Shown: positions 7,335 to 16,821, counted from the stretch's first letter. The stretch: 51,234 nt of DNA from Pseudomonadales bacterium (GCA_028283025.1 JAPYNO010000013.1:1-51234); one strand, 5' to 3'. The notes: a model not told the origin generated them from the sequence alone. Translations and numbers: made by a program.

Positions 7335-9370
7335 TTAGGCTGACCTATGAGTTCGTCGTAAACGCTCGGTTTGAATTTTTTGCGCAGTCGCCACCTGTAT
7401 CGATCATCAGACAAGCCTTTGGGTGATTCGAGTTTCTCTTTGTCGAGAAAGCCATCGCCGCTGCCAAGGACGGCGTGGACTTTCGACCAATCCTCAAAGA
7501 AATACTCGGCGATCAACGGAATAATCTTTTGGCGCATGCACTCGTCGAGCTCGTCCTTTGATTGGATGCCCATCAGCCATGCGTGCCCGATCAAGTGGTC
7601 GCGGTCGATCAAGTATTCGAGGCTTTCGTTGATGGTATTAAGCACTTTGGGGAGGTCTACGCCTGTTTTTTCTTTCTCATCTTGCAGGAGGTCTGGCTCG
7701 GGCAGCATTTCTTCAAAGTCGAATCGTCTGCGCAGTGCCACATCCAAGAGCGCGATGGATCGATCCGCCGTATTCATTGTGCCAAGGATGTAGAGATTGC
7801 TCGGCAAGCTGAAAGATTTTTGCGAATGCGGCAGCCTCACCCTCACTTCGTTGTCTTGGCCTTTTCGCTTGTCAGCCTCGATGAGCGTGATCAATTCGCC
7901 CATGACCTTCGAGATGTTGGCGCGATTGATTTCGTCGATCACGAGCACATGGGGCTGGTCGGACTTGCGTGCGCGCTTGGCAATTCGCCTGATCAAGCCT
8001 TTCTTGACTTTGATGCTCGGTCCGTCTTGTGAAGAGACCGGCCGCAGACCTTCAACGAACTCCTCGTAGCCGTAGGATTGATGAAAGGTGACGAATTCGA
8101 CTTGACCAACTTCAACCAGTTCTCGATAGCGCTCGCGAATTTCGATCTCATCATTCGGCGCCTCGCCGTCGCAGATTTCAACGCAACGCTTGAAGGTGGC
8201 GAAGGTCTTGCCAGTGCCGGGTGGTCCGTAAAGGATTTGATTCAGTGGTTGACCTTGCATTGGAACAGCTTTTCCAATGTCATCGTCGTTGATTCCTAGC
8301 AATGTGAAAGTTGGTTTGTAGGCATCAATTTGACGGAAAGTACTTTCCATTTTGGGGGCTTGTGAAAACCAGTGGCGACCATATGACTTGCCCTTAAGCG
8401 AAACCTGACTCTTGTTCAGCCAGATGACATGCACCTTGCTACCTGCCGTCAAATTGGTTTCATAGTCATTGCACCAAACAATACCGATGGCTTTGCCTTC
8501 CCCGCCTCCATACACCAGCACTATATCGCCCTGTTTAGGCTTCTCCAGTGGGTAGGGTTTGGCTCCATCGCGCAGGTCCTCTCCGAACGGAGAGTTGTAC
8601 GCCAATCCTGGTGCGCGCACCCAGCTATTGCTTTCAAACTCTCCCCAGTAATCCGTACCATCATCGAAAATATCCGTACTCACTTGAAAGCATTTGCTGC
8701 TCGGCTTCAACTTTTTGCAGCGAGTCAATTGCGCGAACCGATTGATCTCGTAGAGTGCACATCCTGGAAACGCACCACGCAGTTTGTCCAACGCTTGCCC
8801 ATAGCTGCGCCAATCCGGCGTGGCCGACACGTCGATGAACTGACGAGTCGACTCATCGTAAGGCAAAAATTCCTTCGGGTTAATCAGAGATAGCGTCCGC
8901 GTGAGCTTCCCGATATCGATTTCTCCCTTCGCGTCCCGTACCTTAAGTGCCCTCTCAAAGTCTTCACCTTTTACGTCATCTACTCCCTTCACAGCTTGGC
9001 AAAAGAGTCTCCAGAGCTGTTCAGGATCCCCTTCGCCATTTGCGTGAAAGAGTACGTTACTCTTATCTTTGTCTGGAAAGTAAAAGACATCTCTCGGTCG
9101 GACAGGGTGCTGAGTTTGCAAGTTAAATTCTTGCGAGATGCTATCAACGACACGCTCTGTATTTTCCGGACCATCACAGTTTCTACAGATACTGTAGAAG
9201 AACGAGAAAGGGTCGATATTCTCTCTGCGGTAATTCAGAAGCTGCCCGCGCTTTCGACCTTCCCGCCACTCCACCTTTTTCGCTCGCGTCGCTAACTGTT
9301 CGGGTGTTCCATCGACAACCTCTTTCGCCAGTTCTTGAAACCATTGAACCGACGCGTAAATTCCTTTCAT
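7331..9370 (-). CDS. mcrB: McrB-like AAA+ GTPase with variant N-terminal recognition region
   Basis: The C-terminal half is an AAA+ domain of the McrB type: Walker A GPPGTGKT (382-389), Walker B VLVIDE (475-480) followed by NRANISKVMGEL, and the signature TMNTADRS (531-538) with ALRRRFDF. It should drive McrC along or around DNA using GTP. The first 370 residues differ from the E. coli McrB DNA-binding domain. They contain a helical part and then a beta-rich part (YWGEFESNSWVRAPG ... GDIVLVYGGGEGKAIGIVWC, about 240-350) that may be a PUA/EVE-like modified-base reader; that part is inference. It forms an operon with mcrC and possibly with the upstream toxin gene. Confidence 0.92.
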   Translation of the reverse strand: MKGIYASVQWFQELAKEVVDGTPEQLATRAKKVEWREGRKRGQLLNYRRENIDPFSFFYSICRNCDGPENTERVVDSISQEFNLQTQHPVRPRDVFYFPDKDKSNVLFHANGEGDPEQLWRLFCQAVKGVDDVKGEDFERALKVRDAKGEIDIGKLTRTLSLINPKEFLPYDESTRQFIDVSATPDWRSYGQALDKLRGAFPGCALYEINRFAQLTRCKKLKPSSKCFQVSTDIFDDGTDYWGEFESNSWVRAPGLAYNSPFGEDLRDGAKPYPLEKPKQGDIVLVYGGGEGKAIGIVWCNDYETNLTAGSKVHVIWLNKSQVSLKGKSYGRHWFSQAPKMESTFRQIDAYKPTFTLLGINDDDIGKAVPMQGQPLNQILYGPPGTGKTFATFKRCVEICDGEAPNDEIEIRERYRELVEVGQVEFVTFHQSYGYEEFVEGLRPVSSQDGPSIKVKKGLIRRIAKRARKSDQPHVLVIDEINRANISKVMGELITLIEADKRKGQDNEVRVRLPHSQKSFSLPSNLYILGTMNTADRSIALLDVALRRRFDFEEMLPEPDLLQDEKEKTGVDLPKVLNTINESLEYLIDRDHLIGHAWLMGIQSKDELDECMRQKIIPLIAEYFFEDWSKVHAVLGSGDGFLDKEKLESPKGLSDDRYRWRLRKKFKPSVYDELIGQPK

Positions 9371-9447
9371 CGAGAGACTCCGGCTAGTTCAGCGTACAGG
9401 TTAGCATTGGATGCAGCCGTGAGTTGTCCTTCAGCCGACCAGCTTTA

Positions 9448-9648
9448 CTATCTGTACGCTGATCCGCAGCGCGTCGCCGCAATCATCGCAACGACGTTCT
9501 CCTTCTCATCAATTTCATAGAAGAATCTCCAAGAGCCGATTCGATACCTCCAAGTGTCCGGGTCGTACCCCTTCAGCTTGCGAACATTACGACAGGGCGC
9601 TAGCGCAGACGTGCAGAAATTGAGCTTTGGGCGTGCTTCCTTGCCCAC
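9448..9648 (-). CDS. Short RelE/ParE-like toxin, orphan
   Basis: The 66-residue product carries the C-terminal half of the RelE/ParE toxin fold: NVRKLKGYDPDTWRYRIGSW, then FFYEIDEKENVVAMIAA and a terminal AYR. Typical members are 85-95 residues and have an N-terminal helix pair absent here. The GTG start is well placed after AGGAGA, and an in-frame TAG lies just before that site, so the short form is what would be made. No antitoxin gene is adjacent: the monooxygenase lies on one side and mcrB on the other (77 bases downstream, same strand). It may be a degraded toxin or a small co-transcribed partner of the McrBC operon. Confidence 0.6.
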   Translation of the reverse strand: MGKEARPKLNFCTSALAPCRNVRKLKGYDPDTWRYRIGSWRFFYEIDEKENVVAMIAATRCGSAYR

Positions 9649-9694
9649 GGCTATACTCTCCTACATTCCTTCTCCGGCAATCCAACACTCCCGT

Positions 9695-11536
9695 ATGACA
9701 ACGAGCGAGCGCGAGCGACTTCACAACCTGTTCCCTGATCTCGACTTCGATCCCGAGATTTTGCGTGCGAAGTACCGTGCGGAGCGAGACCGGCGCCTTC
9801 GCACGGACGCAGATTCGCAGTACCTCGAATCGACGGGCGAGCTTGCCAAGTTTGCCGAGGACGACCCTTACGCGGATGCAGACTTTGATCGCGAGCCGCT
9901 CGACCTGACCCTTGACGTGGTTGTCATTGGTGCGGGCTTTAGCGGGCTGATGGCGAGTGCGCGGCTTCAAGAGCGTGGCATCACGAACTTTCGCATCATC
10001 GAATCGGCGGGCAATTTTGGCGGCACCTGGTATTGGAATCGCTATCCGGGGGCGCAATGCGATATCGAGTCCTATTGCTACCTGCCGCTACTCGACGAGA
10101 CTGGCTATGTGCCGAAGGAGAAGTATTCCTACGCACCCGAGATTTACGAACATGTGCAGCGCGTGGCTGAGTATTTCGATCTCAAGGACAAGGCCATCTT
10201 TCAAACCCGCGTCACGCAAGTCAAATGGCACGAGGACAAGTGCCTTTGGCAAGTCGCCACACAGCGGGACGATCGCATATTCGCGCAGTTCGTCATACAA
10301 GCGACCGGCCCTGCCAATCGCCCGAAATTGCCCGGCATTCCCGGCATCAATGACTTCCTCGGAATCAGCTTCCACACCGCGCGCTGGGACTATGGCTACA
10401 CCGGCGGCGATCACACGGGCGGCCTCGCCAAGCTCGCCGACAAGCGCGTCGCCATCATCGGCACCGGCGCGACCGCCATTCAGTGCGTGCCGTTCCTAGG
10501 CGAGCACGCGAAAACGCTCTATGTGTTTCAAAGAACGCCATCGTCGGTGGATTTGCGCGGCAACAAGCCAACCGACATGGCGTGGTATAACAATCTCGAA
10601 CCCGGCTGGCAGCGCGAGCGGCGTCTCAATTTCGCGGCGGTGCTCACTGGACAGAGCTTTGGCGAGGACCTGGTGGCCGATGGTTGGACAGACATCGCTC
10701 GGCGACTCGGCATGTCCATGCTGAACCGCCGCTCAGACTTGGGTGATCTTGACAGGCGAGAGATCGAGATGCGCGCCGAAATCGCCGATTTCGAGAAGAT
10801 GAATGAGATTCGTGCACGCGTCAGCAGGGAAGTCAAAGACCCTGAGACAGCCGAGAAGCTGAAGCCTTGGTATCGGCAGTTCTGCAAGCGCCCGACCTTC
10901 AATGATGAGTATCTCGCAACGTTCAATCGCGATAATGTGCATCTGGTGGATGTCGCAAGCGCCCAAGGCGTTGAGCGCATTACCGAAAAAGGCGTGGTCG
11001 CGAACGGTCAGGAATACCAGGTGGACTGCATCATCTTCTCAACCGGCTTCGAGATTACGACCTCCGCCCACCGGCGCGTTGACTTCGACACCATCGGGCG
11101 CGATGGGTTGAGCCTCTACGAGCACTGGCGCGACGGCTTTCGCACTCTGCACGGGCTTGCGAGTCATGGCTTCCCCAATTGGTTCACCATCGGCATCAAC
11201 CAGAATGCGTTTTCAGTGAACATGACCGCCATGTTCGACGACCAAGCCATGCACGTCAGCTACATCATTGAGGAAGTCAAGAAGCGCGGCAAGCAGGTGG
11301 TCGAGGTCACGAGGGACGCTGAAGAGGCGTGGATTCAGGAGATCATCTCACGAGCCGGTGCTGGCGCGACAGCGTTTCTCGAAGATTGTACGCCTGGCTA
11401 CTACAACCGCGAGGGCACTGTCGGGCGCGGCGCCAACATGCAAAATTCAGGCTATGCGCCGGGCCTCAATGTGTTCAATGACCTCTTGCAGGCGTGGCGT
11501 GACAAGGGCGATTTAGAGGGCATGGAATTGAGGTGA
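9695..11536 (+). CDS. Flavin-dependent Baeyer-Villiger-type monooxygenase
   Basis: The protein of 613 residues has an N-terminal FAD site VVVIGAGFSGL (76-86), the Baeyer-Villiger fingerprint FLGISFHTARW (221-231, pattern FxGxxxHxxxW) and a second nucleotide site AIIGTGATAIQ for NADPH. GGTWYWNRYPGAQCDIES is typical of the cyclohexanone/steroid/phenylacetone monooxygenase group. It should insert one oxygen atom next to a ketone to give an ester or lactone. The ATG at 9695 is chosen because the longer frame from 9554 is antisense to the toxin gene. The alpha/beta hydrolase that follows on the other strand could open such esters, but this link is only suggestive. Confidence 0.92.
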   Translation: MTTSERERLHNLFPDLDFDPEILRAKYRAERDRRLRTDADSQYLESTGELAKFAEDDPYADADFDREPLDLTLDVVVIGAGFSGLMASARLQERGITNFRIIESAGNFGGTWYWNRYPGAQCDIESYCYLPLLDETGYVPKEKYSYAPEIYEHVQRVAEYFDLKDKAIFQTRVTQVKWHEDKCLWQVATQRDDRIFAQFVIQATGPANRPKLPGIPGINDFLGISFHTARWDYGYTGGDHTGGLAKLADKRVAIIGTGATAIQCVPFLGEHAKTLYVFQRTPSSVDLRGNKPTDMAWYNNLEPGWQRERRLNFAAVLTGQSFGEDLVADGWTDIARRLGMSMLNRRSDLGDLDRREIEMRAEIADFEKMNEIRARVSREVKDPETAEKLKPWYRQFCKRPTFNDEYLATFNRDNVHLVDVASAQGVERITEKGVVANGQEYQVDCIIFSTGFEITTSAHRRVDFDTIGRDGLSLYEHWRDGFRTLHGLASHGFPNWFTIGINQNAFSVNMTAMFDDQAMHVSYIIEEVKKRGKQVVEVTRDAEEAWIQEIISRAGAGATAFLEDCTPGYYNREGTVGRGANMQNSGYAPGLNVFNDLLQAWRDKGDLEGMELR

Positions 11537-11566
11537 ATCGGGCATTATCAGCTTGATGAAGAACTG

Positions 11567-11600
11567 GGGCGTGTTAACACTATGCGTGCTGACGCTGCCG
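11567..11600. repeat. 34-bp repeat, copy 1
   Basis: This stretch matches 22628-22661 at 33 of 34 positions in the same orientation. It begins GGGCGTGTTAACAC and ends TGACGCTGCCG. Here it lies 30 bases beyond the monooxygenase stop in non-coding DNA. A match this long is not expected by chance in a window of this size. Confidence 0.85.
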
Positions 11601-11707
11601 AGTCCCGTTTTTCGTCAGACAAGGCCGAGTGAGGGCTGTGTGGCCTACCCCACCCGGCCCCTCTTAACTTCTGAAGCGTTGCACTTGTAGGTTGAAAGTA
11701 GAACATT

Positions 11708-12628
11708 TTAGAAGGACTTCCCAGAGAGCTTGGGCATATCCGTGTCCGCGCTCACTTCATCGAGAAACTCCTCAATCAACGCCGCCACCCGTTCAGGCGC
11801 TTGCATGGGAATAAAGTGCGACAGCTCCGGCCAGTGGACATCCTTGCCGTTCGGCAGATGTGCGGCAAGTTCGGGCCACGTTGGCGAGGTGCTGAAATCG
11901 AATCGCCCACTTTTCGCCACTGATTCGAAGTCGCGTTCAACGCCGCGCACCACCCAAGTCGGCACAGCCACTTGCGCAAATAAGTGCAGCGGGTCGCACG
12001 TCGCTGAATTGATGTAGATGCCCGCTTCGACTTCGGGCGGGCAGGCAAGCTCATAGCCGCTTGCATCCTCTCGCTTGACCAATCCGAATTCGCAGTAGTC
12101 GCGCAGCACGCGCCTGTCCCAGAGCGAAAAAGGATGCCGCGTCTCGAAGTGCTCGAACATTTCCTGCCAGTTGCGCCAGTGATTGCGCCGCCGCGAGGTC
12201 GGGTGTTCAGTCGGGTCGGTGCCGTATACGGCGGGCGTCTGATAGCGTGTAGGGTGAAGAATCACAGGGTCGATCAGCATTGAGCCAGAGAATCGGCCAG
12301 GCATGGCGGCGGTGAGCGAAAACGTCGTATAGCCGCCGAGCGAGTGTCCGACGCCGACGAGATTGTCGAGGTCGAGCGCTTCAATCAGTTGCCCTACATC
12401 GTCGCAGATAGCATCCCAGGTGCCGCTGAACGTGTTGCTGCTTTTCCCGTGGCCGGGCAAATCCACACAGACGATGTGCTGGTCATCAGGCAGCGCGGCA
12501 ATCACCTGCCGCCAGCACTGGGAATGGAATCCGGTGGCGTGCAGCATGAGAATCGTGAACGGACTGCTCGCGCCCCATTCGTAGCAGACGAGCTCGCTGT
12601 GTCTTGTTGTGAATGTGTGTGATTTCAT
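11708..12628 (-). CDS. Alpha/beta-hydrolase fold protein
   Basis: The 306-residue protein has the elements of an alpha/beta hydrolase: an oxyanion-strand segment ILMLHATGFHSQCW, DLPGHGKS, the nucleophile elbow GHSLGG (Ser96) and a late histidine in ELSHFIPMQAPERVAALI. It is probably an esterase, lactonase or related hydrolase. I chose the ATG at 12628 (MKSHTF) because a GAGG motif lies at a suitable distance; an in-frame start 18 bases earlier is possible. The gene is in the same orientation as the MATE gene, 29 bases downstream of its stop, so they may share a transcript. Confidence 0.88.
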   Translation of the reverse strand: MKSHTFTTRHSELVCYEWGASSPFTILMLHATGFHSQCWRQVIAALPDDQHIVCVDLPGHGKSSNTFSGTWDAICDDVGQLIEALDLDNLVGVGHSLGGYTTFSLTAAMPGRFSGSMLIDPVILHPTRYQTPAVYGTDPTEHPTSRRRNHWRNWQEMFEHFETRHPFSLWDRRVLRDYCEFGLVKREDASGYELACPPEVEAGIYINSATCDPLHLFAQVAVPTWVVRGVERDFESVAKSGRFDFSTSPTWPELAAHLPNGKDVHWPELSHFIPMQAPERVAALIEEFLDEVSADTDMPKLSGKSF

Positions 12629-12657
12629 TAGGGAGCCTCTGATCAAGTCTACTTCGC

Positions 12658-14100
12658 TCAGCGCTTGGACATCTCGATAATCTTCTCCGGGCTATTCATC
12701 AGGTAACGGACACGCACGAGCAGTGCTGCGGCCGCCACAATCAGTCCGACCACGAGCCCCCACCAGAGACCCTGAACGCCGTTTGCGGGCATGACAAGCG
12801 TCCAGTCGATCCCAACTACCACGAATGGCGCACCTTCATAGCCGAACGCCATGAGAATGCCAAGCGGCAGACCGATCAGCCAATAGGCGATGATTGACAC
12901 GAACATGGGGGTGCGCGTGTCCTTGAAGCCGCGCAGCGCTCCGACAGCAACGATCTGCACATCGTCAACAAGTTGATAGAGGGCGACAAGCAGCAACAGG
13001 CTCGCGCCGAGCGAAATAACTTCGGGCACATGCGTGTAGAGTGCGGCGAGCGGGTAACGAAAGACGGCAAGCGCGGTCAAGAGAATAACCGCGACCATGA
13101 GCGCTGATAGGAGTGCGACACGAACCGCACGGCGCGCATGATCGAAGTCACGCGCGCCCGCGAAGAATCCGACGCGGATGGTCGCGCCCATGCCAAGGGC
13201 GAGCGGCAGCATGAATGCCACGCCCGAAATGCTTGCGGCAATGGCATGTGCGTTCAAGGACAATACGCCGAGCTTGGCGACGAGCACCGTGGTGACGGAA
13301 AACACGGCCATTTCGAGCGATATGCCAGCGCCGATCGGCAGGCCGAGCTTGAAAATTCTCAACATCTCGCCGAAGCGCGGTCTTGAGAATCCGTAGAACA
13401 CGCCAAGATGTGCGATGCGGCCCTTGGTGACAACCACGACCATCGAGATCAATTGCGCGGTCATGACAAGAGCGCTCGAATAGCCGCAGCCGACACCGCC
13501 GAGGCCCGGGAGGCCAAACGCGCCGTAGATGAACAGCACGTTCAGCGGTAGCTTGAGCGAGACAGCAATCAGCGCGATGATCATCGCTGGCTTGGTCCAA
13601 GACATGCCGTCACACAGGTAGCGCAGCGAAAAATACATCATGAATTGGACGACACCGAAGCTGAGTGCGTTCAAATACGCAACGGCCACCTCAGCGGCCT
13701 CGGGGTCTACGCCGAAATAAAGATAGAGCGGCTCCACGCTGCGCATGAATGTCACAAGCAGCAAGCCCATGCCGAGCATGATCCACAGTGTTTGGCGCGC
13801 CACTTCGGTGATGTGTTCGCTGCGGCCTTCACCTCGAAGCTGCGAGACTGAAGGCGTCAAGGCCATGGCGACACCTGACAGCAAGAGCAACACGGGCCAG
13901 AAGAGGGCGCCGCCAAGCTGCACGCCGCTGACCTCGACCGGACCAAGGCGGCTTGCCATGACTGTGTCCATCACGCCCATGCTCATCTGTGTCACTTGAG
14001 TGACCGCGATCGGCCAAGACAGGCGTAGCAATGCACCAAGCTCGCGCATTGATTGGCGTGACTCGCGCTCGTTTGCAGCTATAGCGGGCACACCGCTCAT
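12658..14100 (-). CDS. MATE-family multidrug efflux protein (NorM-like)
   Basis: The 480-residue integral membrane protein shows twelve hydrophobic segments in two similar halves, starting with the family's SWPIAVTQVTQMSMGVMDTVMASRLG and containing the repeat-2 segment LGLPIGAGISLEMAVFSVTTVLVAKLG. This pattern and length are those of MATE exporters, which expel cationic drugs or metabolites in exchange for sodium or protons. A sodium-coupled mode would suit the nqr genes in this window, but the coupling ion cannot be read from sequence alone. The start ATG at 14100 leaves the usual short cytoplasmic lead. Confidence 0.93.
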   Translation of the reverse strand: MSGVPAIAANERESRQSMRELGALLRLSWPIAVTQVTQMSMGVMDTVMASRLGPVEVSGVQLGGALFWPVLLLLSGVAMALTPSVSQLRGEGRSEHITEVARQTLWIMLGMGLLLVTFMRSVEPLYLYFGVDPEAAEVAVAYLNALSFGVVQFMMYFSLRYLCDGMSWTKPAMIIALIAVSLKLPLNVLFIYGAFGLPGLGGVGCGYSSALVMTAQLISMVVVVTKGRIAHLGVFYGFSRPRFGEMLRIFKLGLPIGAGISLEMAVFSVTTVLVAKLGVLSLNAHAIAASISGVAFMLPLALGMGATIRVGFFAGARDFDHARRAVRVALLSALMVAVILLTALAVFRYPLAALYTHVPEVISLGASLLLLVALYQLVDDVQIVAVGALRGFKDTRTPMFVSIIAYWLIGLPLGILMAFGYEGAPFVVVGIDWTLVMPANGVQGLWWGLVVGLIVAAAALLVRVRYLMNSPEKIIEMSKR

Positions 14101-14229
14101 GAATGGACCGGGCGTGGGGATAAGGCGGGCAATAGTACAGACTTTAGGCCAAATGAGAGACTTGTGCTTTCGTGCGGCTCATGTCGTACAATGGCGCACC
14201 AAAAAGTTCTTTAGTGGCTTCCTTGCGTG

Positions 14230-14260
14230 CGCAACTCGGTATAAAAGTTGCGTATATAAT
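14230..14260 (+). promoter_or_regulatory. Promoter with inverted repeat upstream of the STAS gene
   Basis: A perfect TATAAT (14255-14260) lies 38 bases before the STAS start. Just upstream is a perfect 7-base inverted repeat CGCAACT (14230-14236) and AGTTGCG (14246-14252) with a 9-base spacer, occupying the -35 to -10 interval. No consensus -35 is visible, which fits a promoter that needs an activator or is blocked by a dimeric repressor. The regulator is unknown. Confidence 0.45.
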
Positions 14261-14298
14261 ATGAGGCCGCTGAAGAGAATTGCTAACGAGCATTATCC

Positions 14299-14637
14299 AT
14301 GGACCTGAACACTGAGAAATCCAACGGAATACTTATCGCTGCGCCTGAAGGGCGTATCGATGGCATTAACGCCTTGCAGTTTCAGCAGGCGCTCAACGAA
14401 AAAATTGACGACAGCGTGTCTGGCGTCGTCATCGATATGAGTGATCTTAACTATGTCAGCAGTGCCGGACTCCGCGCCGTACTGCTCATCTCCAAGGCGC
14501 TACAGCAACGCGAGGCTCGCTTGGTACTGTGCGCTCTTCAAGCGCCTATTCGCGAGGTATTTCAGATTAGTGGGTTCGATCAGATTATCGACATCAGCGA
14601 AGATCGCGAAGCCGCGATTGCGTCTATCAGTGGATAG
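14299..14637 (+). CDS. STAS-domain anti-sigma factor antagonist
   Basis: The 112-residue protein is a single STAS domain: GRIDGINALQFQQAL, then VVIDMSDLNYVSSAGLRAVLL with a phosphorylatable serine at 54 or 55. In partner switching an RsbW-type kinase phosphorylates this serine, and a PP2C phosphatase removes the phosphate so that the antagonist can capture the kinase and release its target. Both of those enzymes are encoded a few kilobases away. The gene converges on the sensor kinase gene with only three bases between their stops. It has its own promoter, so its level can be set separately from the minus-strand operon. Confidence 0.93.
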   Translation: MDLNTEKSNGILIAAPEGRIDGINALQFQQALNEKIDDSVSGVVIDMSDLNYVSSAGLRAVLLISKALQQREARLVLCALQAPIREVFQISGFDQIIDISEDREAAIASISG

Positions 14638-14640
14638 ACC

Positions 14641-16821
14641 TTAATTCCCTGTGGTGGAGCCGTCTGATGCGGTCTTCGGAAATCTCAATATCATTTCAGT
14701 GAATTCGCCTTCTTCGGATTCAATCTCTACGAAACCCCCGTGCTGACGCACAATATCACTTGATATGGCGAGGCCAAGCCCCGTGCCCTGATTGGGCGGC
14801 TTGGTGGTAAAGAAAGGATTGAATATCTTTTCGCGTATCTCGGGTGTGATGCCCGTACCATTGTCGCGAATACGAATCTCCACGCTCTCATCGTCAAGTA
14901 GGCGGCTGCTAATGTCGAGCTGCGGCATGAACGGTGGATCGCTAGGCGAAGCCGTTTCAGCAAGCTTGCGGCGCTTCTGCTCGGTCGCGTGGAAGGCATT
15001 GGAGACCATGTTGAGGAATACGCGACCAAGGTCTTGTGGAATGACACTGCGCTCGCCAATGCTAGAATCCAAGTCAAAATTGAAGGTGGCGTTAAACTCT
15101 GTGTCTGCCGCGCGCAGGCTGTGATAGGCAAGACGCACATGCTCTTCAAGGAGCAGGTTCAGGTCAGTTTCCTCCCAATGCGCCTCGCCGCGACTCATAA
15201 GCAGCATGTCGTTAACGATTCTGTTGGCGCGTCCGCCGTGTTCTTGAATGCGCTTGAGGTTCTCGTGTATGTCGCTGCGTATCTCCTGAACGAGCGACCT
15301 TTGTTCGTCGTCAAGCTTGCCGCCATCTTCACCCATGACTGCTTCGAGCTCTTCGAATAGCTCTTCAACAAGCTCCTCGGACACTTCCGAGAAGTTCTTG
15401 ACGAAATTCAAGGGGTTGCGAATTTCATGGGCGACGCCAGCGGTCAGTTCACCGAGCTCTGCGAGCTTCTGCCCCATGACGATCTGATCTTGCGCCTTCT
15501 GTAAGTCTTCGAGTACTTTCTCAAGTTCTTCGTTCTTGCCGTGCAGTTCTTCGGCGAGCTTCTCTACCAGATTCAGCCGCCGCGCCTCAAGCGATTGCTT
15601 GCGGAAGACCTCTAGTGCGGAAGCCATTTCCGCGACCTCATCTCGCCCACTAATCTCAACAGCTTCTGTGAGCTCGCCATCAGCCATACGCAGCATTCGC
15701 CGCGATAAGGCGCCAAGGCGCCGCAAGAGGTGACCAATGACAAAAACCCCGATCAATACGGCGCCGAGAATGCTGAGCAGATTGATGCCGACGAGCACAT
15801 TCTCACCGGTGTCGATTGCTGAAGCTGCGGCAAGTGCCGAACTCAAGGCAGCGGTAGAAGCGTTGTTGGCCATGGCCTGCACATTGCCATCGACTTCGCT
15901 TGCGAGTTCGCCGTTGGTCGCGATCAACCGTGCCTGCTCGTCCTCGAGTTTGAGTTCCGAAGAACGGATGCCAAAGCTGCCGCTTTCGCCTGTGCCGAGC
16001 TCGAAGAGCTGATCAAAGAGGCCACCTAGCGTGATTGAGAGATCGGTTTCGCCGAGCCCTGCCAAGCTGCGATCAATCCGCACCTCAGTCGCTTCAAACC
16101 GCTCGACGAGTGGTTCAATCAAGCCGATTTCGGCGATGGTGAACGCGCTTTCGAGAAGCTGGGTACTTAAGGTGGCACCTTCAGCGAGCTCTGAAAGATA
16201 CCGAAAACGCTGCATCTCGGGCATGGAGAAGTATTGTTCATGCTGTGCTGGCGGCTCATCAAGCACCGTGTAGCCAGTCGCCATATAGAAGATCTGATCA
16301 TCCAGTGCGTGCGTGAGAATGCGGTCGAGATCATCCTGCAGCGTCGTAAATTCTTCGCGCAATTGGTTGCGGCGTGCGACAAGATCGAGCCGCCGATACA
16401 CCACCGCCTCAATCTCATCCAAATTCTGCAGGATGGCTTGGCTGTGCGTTGCCAGTTCGCCAATCATCAGGGGGTCGCCTTGACGTTCCGCGATGTCCTT
16501 GAGTTGCCGCACGAAGGATTCGCGGTCAGCTTTGATGGAATCGCTGACGAGCTGCAATGTCTCAGGTGTTTCCGCGCTGGCGAGTCTTGGGGTCGCCCCG
16601 ATCAGTGAGCGTCCAGTGCGTGCGAGGCGAAATGCAACGATGACATCGGGAATGGTGCGCCCGGTGACTTCGCTTTGCATCTTGCCAACTTGATTGAGCA
16701 GTATCCAGCCGACCAGACTGGCGACAAGGGTAAATGTCACCGCGCCACCGACGGCGAGGTACAAGCGCGCCGAAATTCGGTGTATAAGCTTGAACGCATG
16801 ACCAGTGTCGTGCTCACTCAT
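14641..16821 (-). CDS. Membrane sensor histidine kinase with large periplasmic domain
   Basis: The 726-residue protein has a membrane segment at about 21-43, a helical periplasmic domain to about 342, a second membrane segment at 343-363, a HAMP domain (364-416), a coiled coil (415-447), a dimerisation domain with H465 in AHEIRNPLNFVKNF, and an ATPase domain with DNGTGI and GTGLGLAI. The periplasmic part recalls the TorS type, which works with a periplasmic binding protein, and the gene directly follows one (4-base overlap). I infer that ligand-loaded binding protein regulates this kinase, which then phosphorylates the receiver of the REC-PP2C protein. Confidence 0.93.
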   Translation of the reverse strand: MSEHDTGHAFKLIHRISARLYLAVGGAVTFTLVASLVGWILLNQVGKMQSEVTGRTIPDVIVAFRLARTGRSLIGATPRLASAETPETLQLVSDSIKADRESFVRQLKDIAERQGDPLMIGELATHSQAILQNLDEIEAVVYRRLDLVARRNQLREEFTTLQDDLDRILTHALDDQIFYMATGYTVLDEPPAQHEQYFSMPEMQRFRYLSELAEGATLSTQLLESAFTIAEIGLIEPLVERFEATEVRIDRSLAGLGETDLSITLGGLFDQLFELGTGESGSFGIRSSELKLEDEQARLIATNGELASEVDGNVQAMANNASTAALSSALAAASAIDTGENVLVGINLLSILGAVLIGVFVIGHLLRRLGALSRRMLRMADGELTEAVEISGRDEVAEMASALEVFRKQSLEARRLNLVEKLAEELHGKNEELEKVLEDLQKAQDQIVMGQKLAELGELTAGVAHEIRNPLNFVKNFSEVSEELVEELFEELEAVMGEDGGKLDDEQRSLVQEIRSDIHENLKRIQEHGGRANRIVNDMLLMSRGEAHWEETDLNLLLEEHVRLAYHSLRAADTEFNATFNFDLDSSIGERSVIPQDLGRVFLNMVSNAFHATEQKRRKLAETASPSDPPFMPQLDISSRLLDDESVEIRIRDNGTGITPEIREKIFNPFFTTKPPNQGTGLGLAISSDIVRQHGGFVEIESEEGEFTEMILRFPKTASDGSTTGN

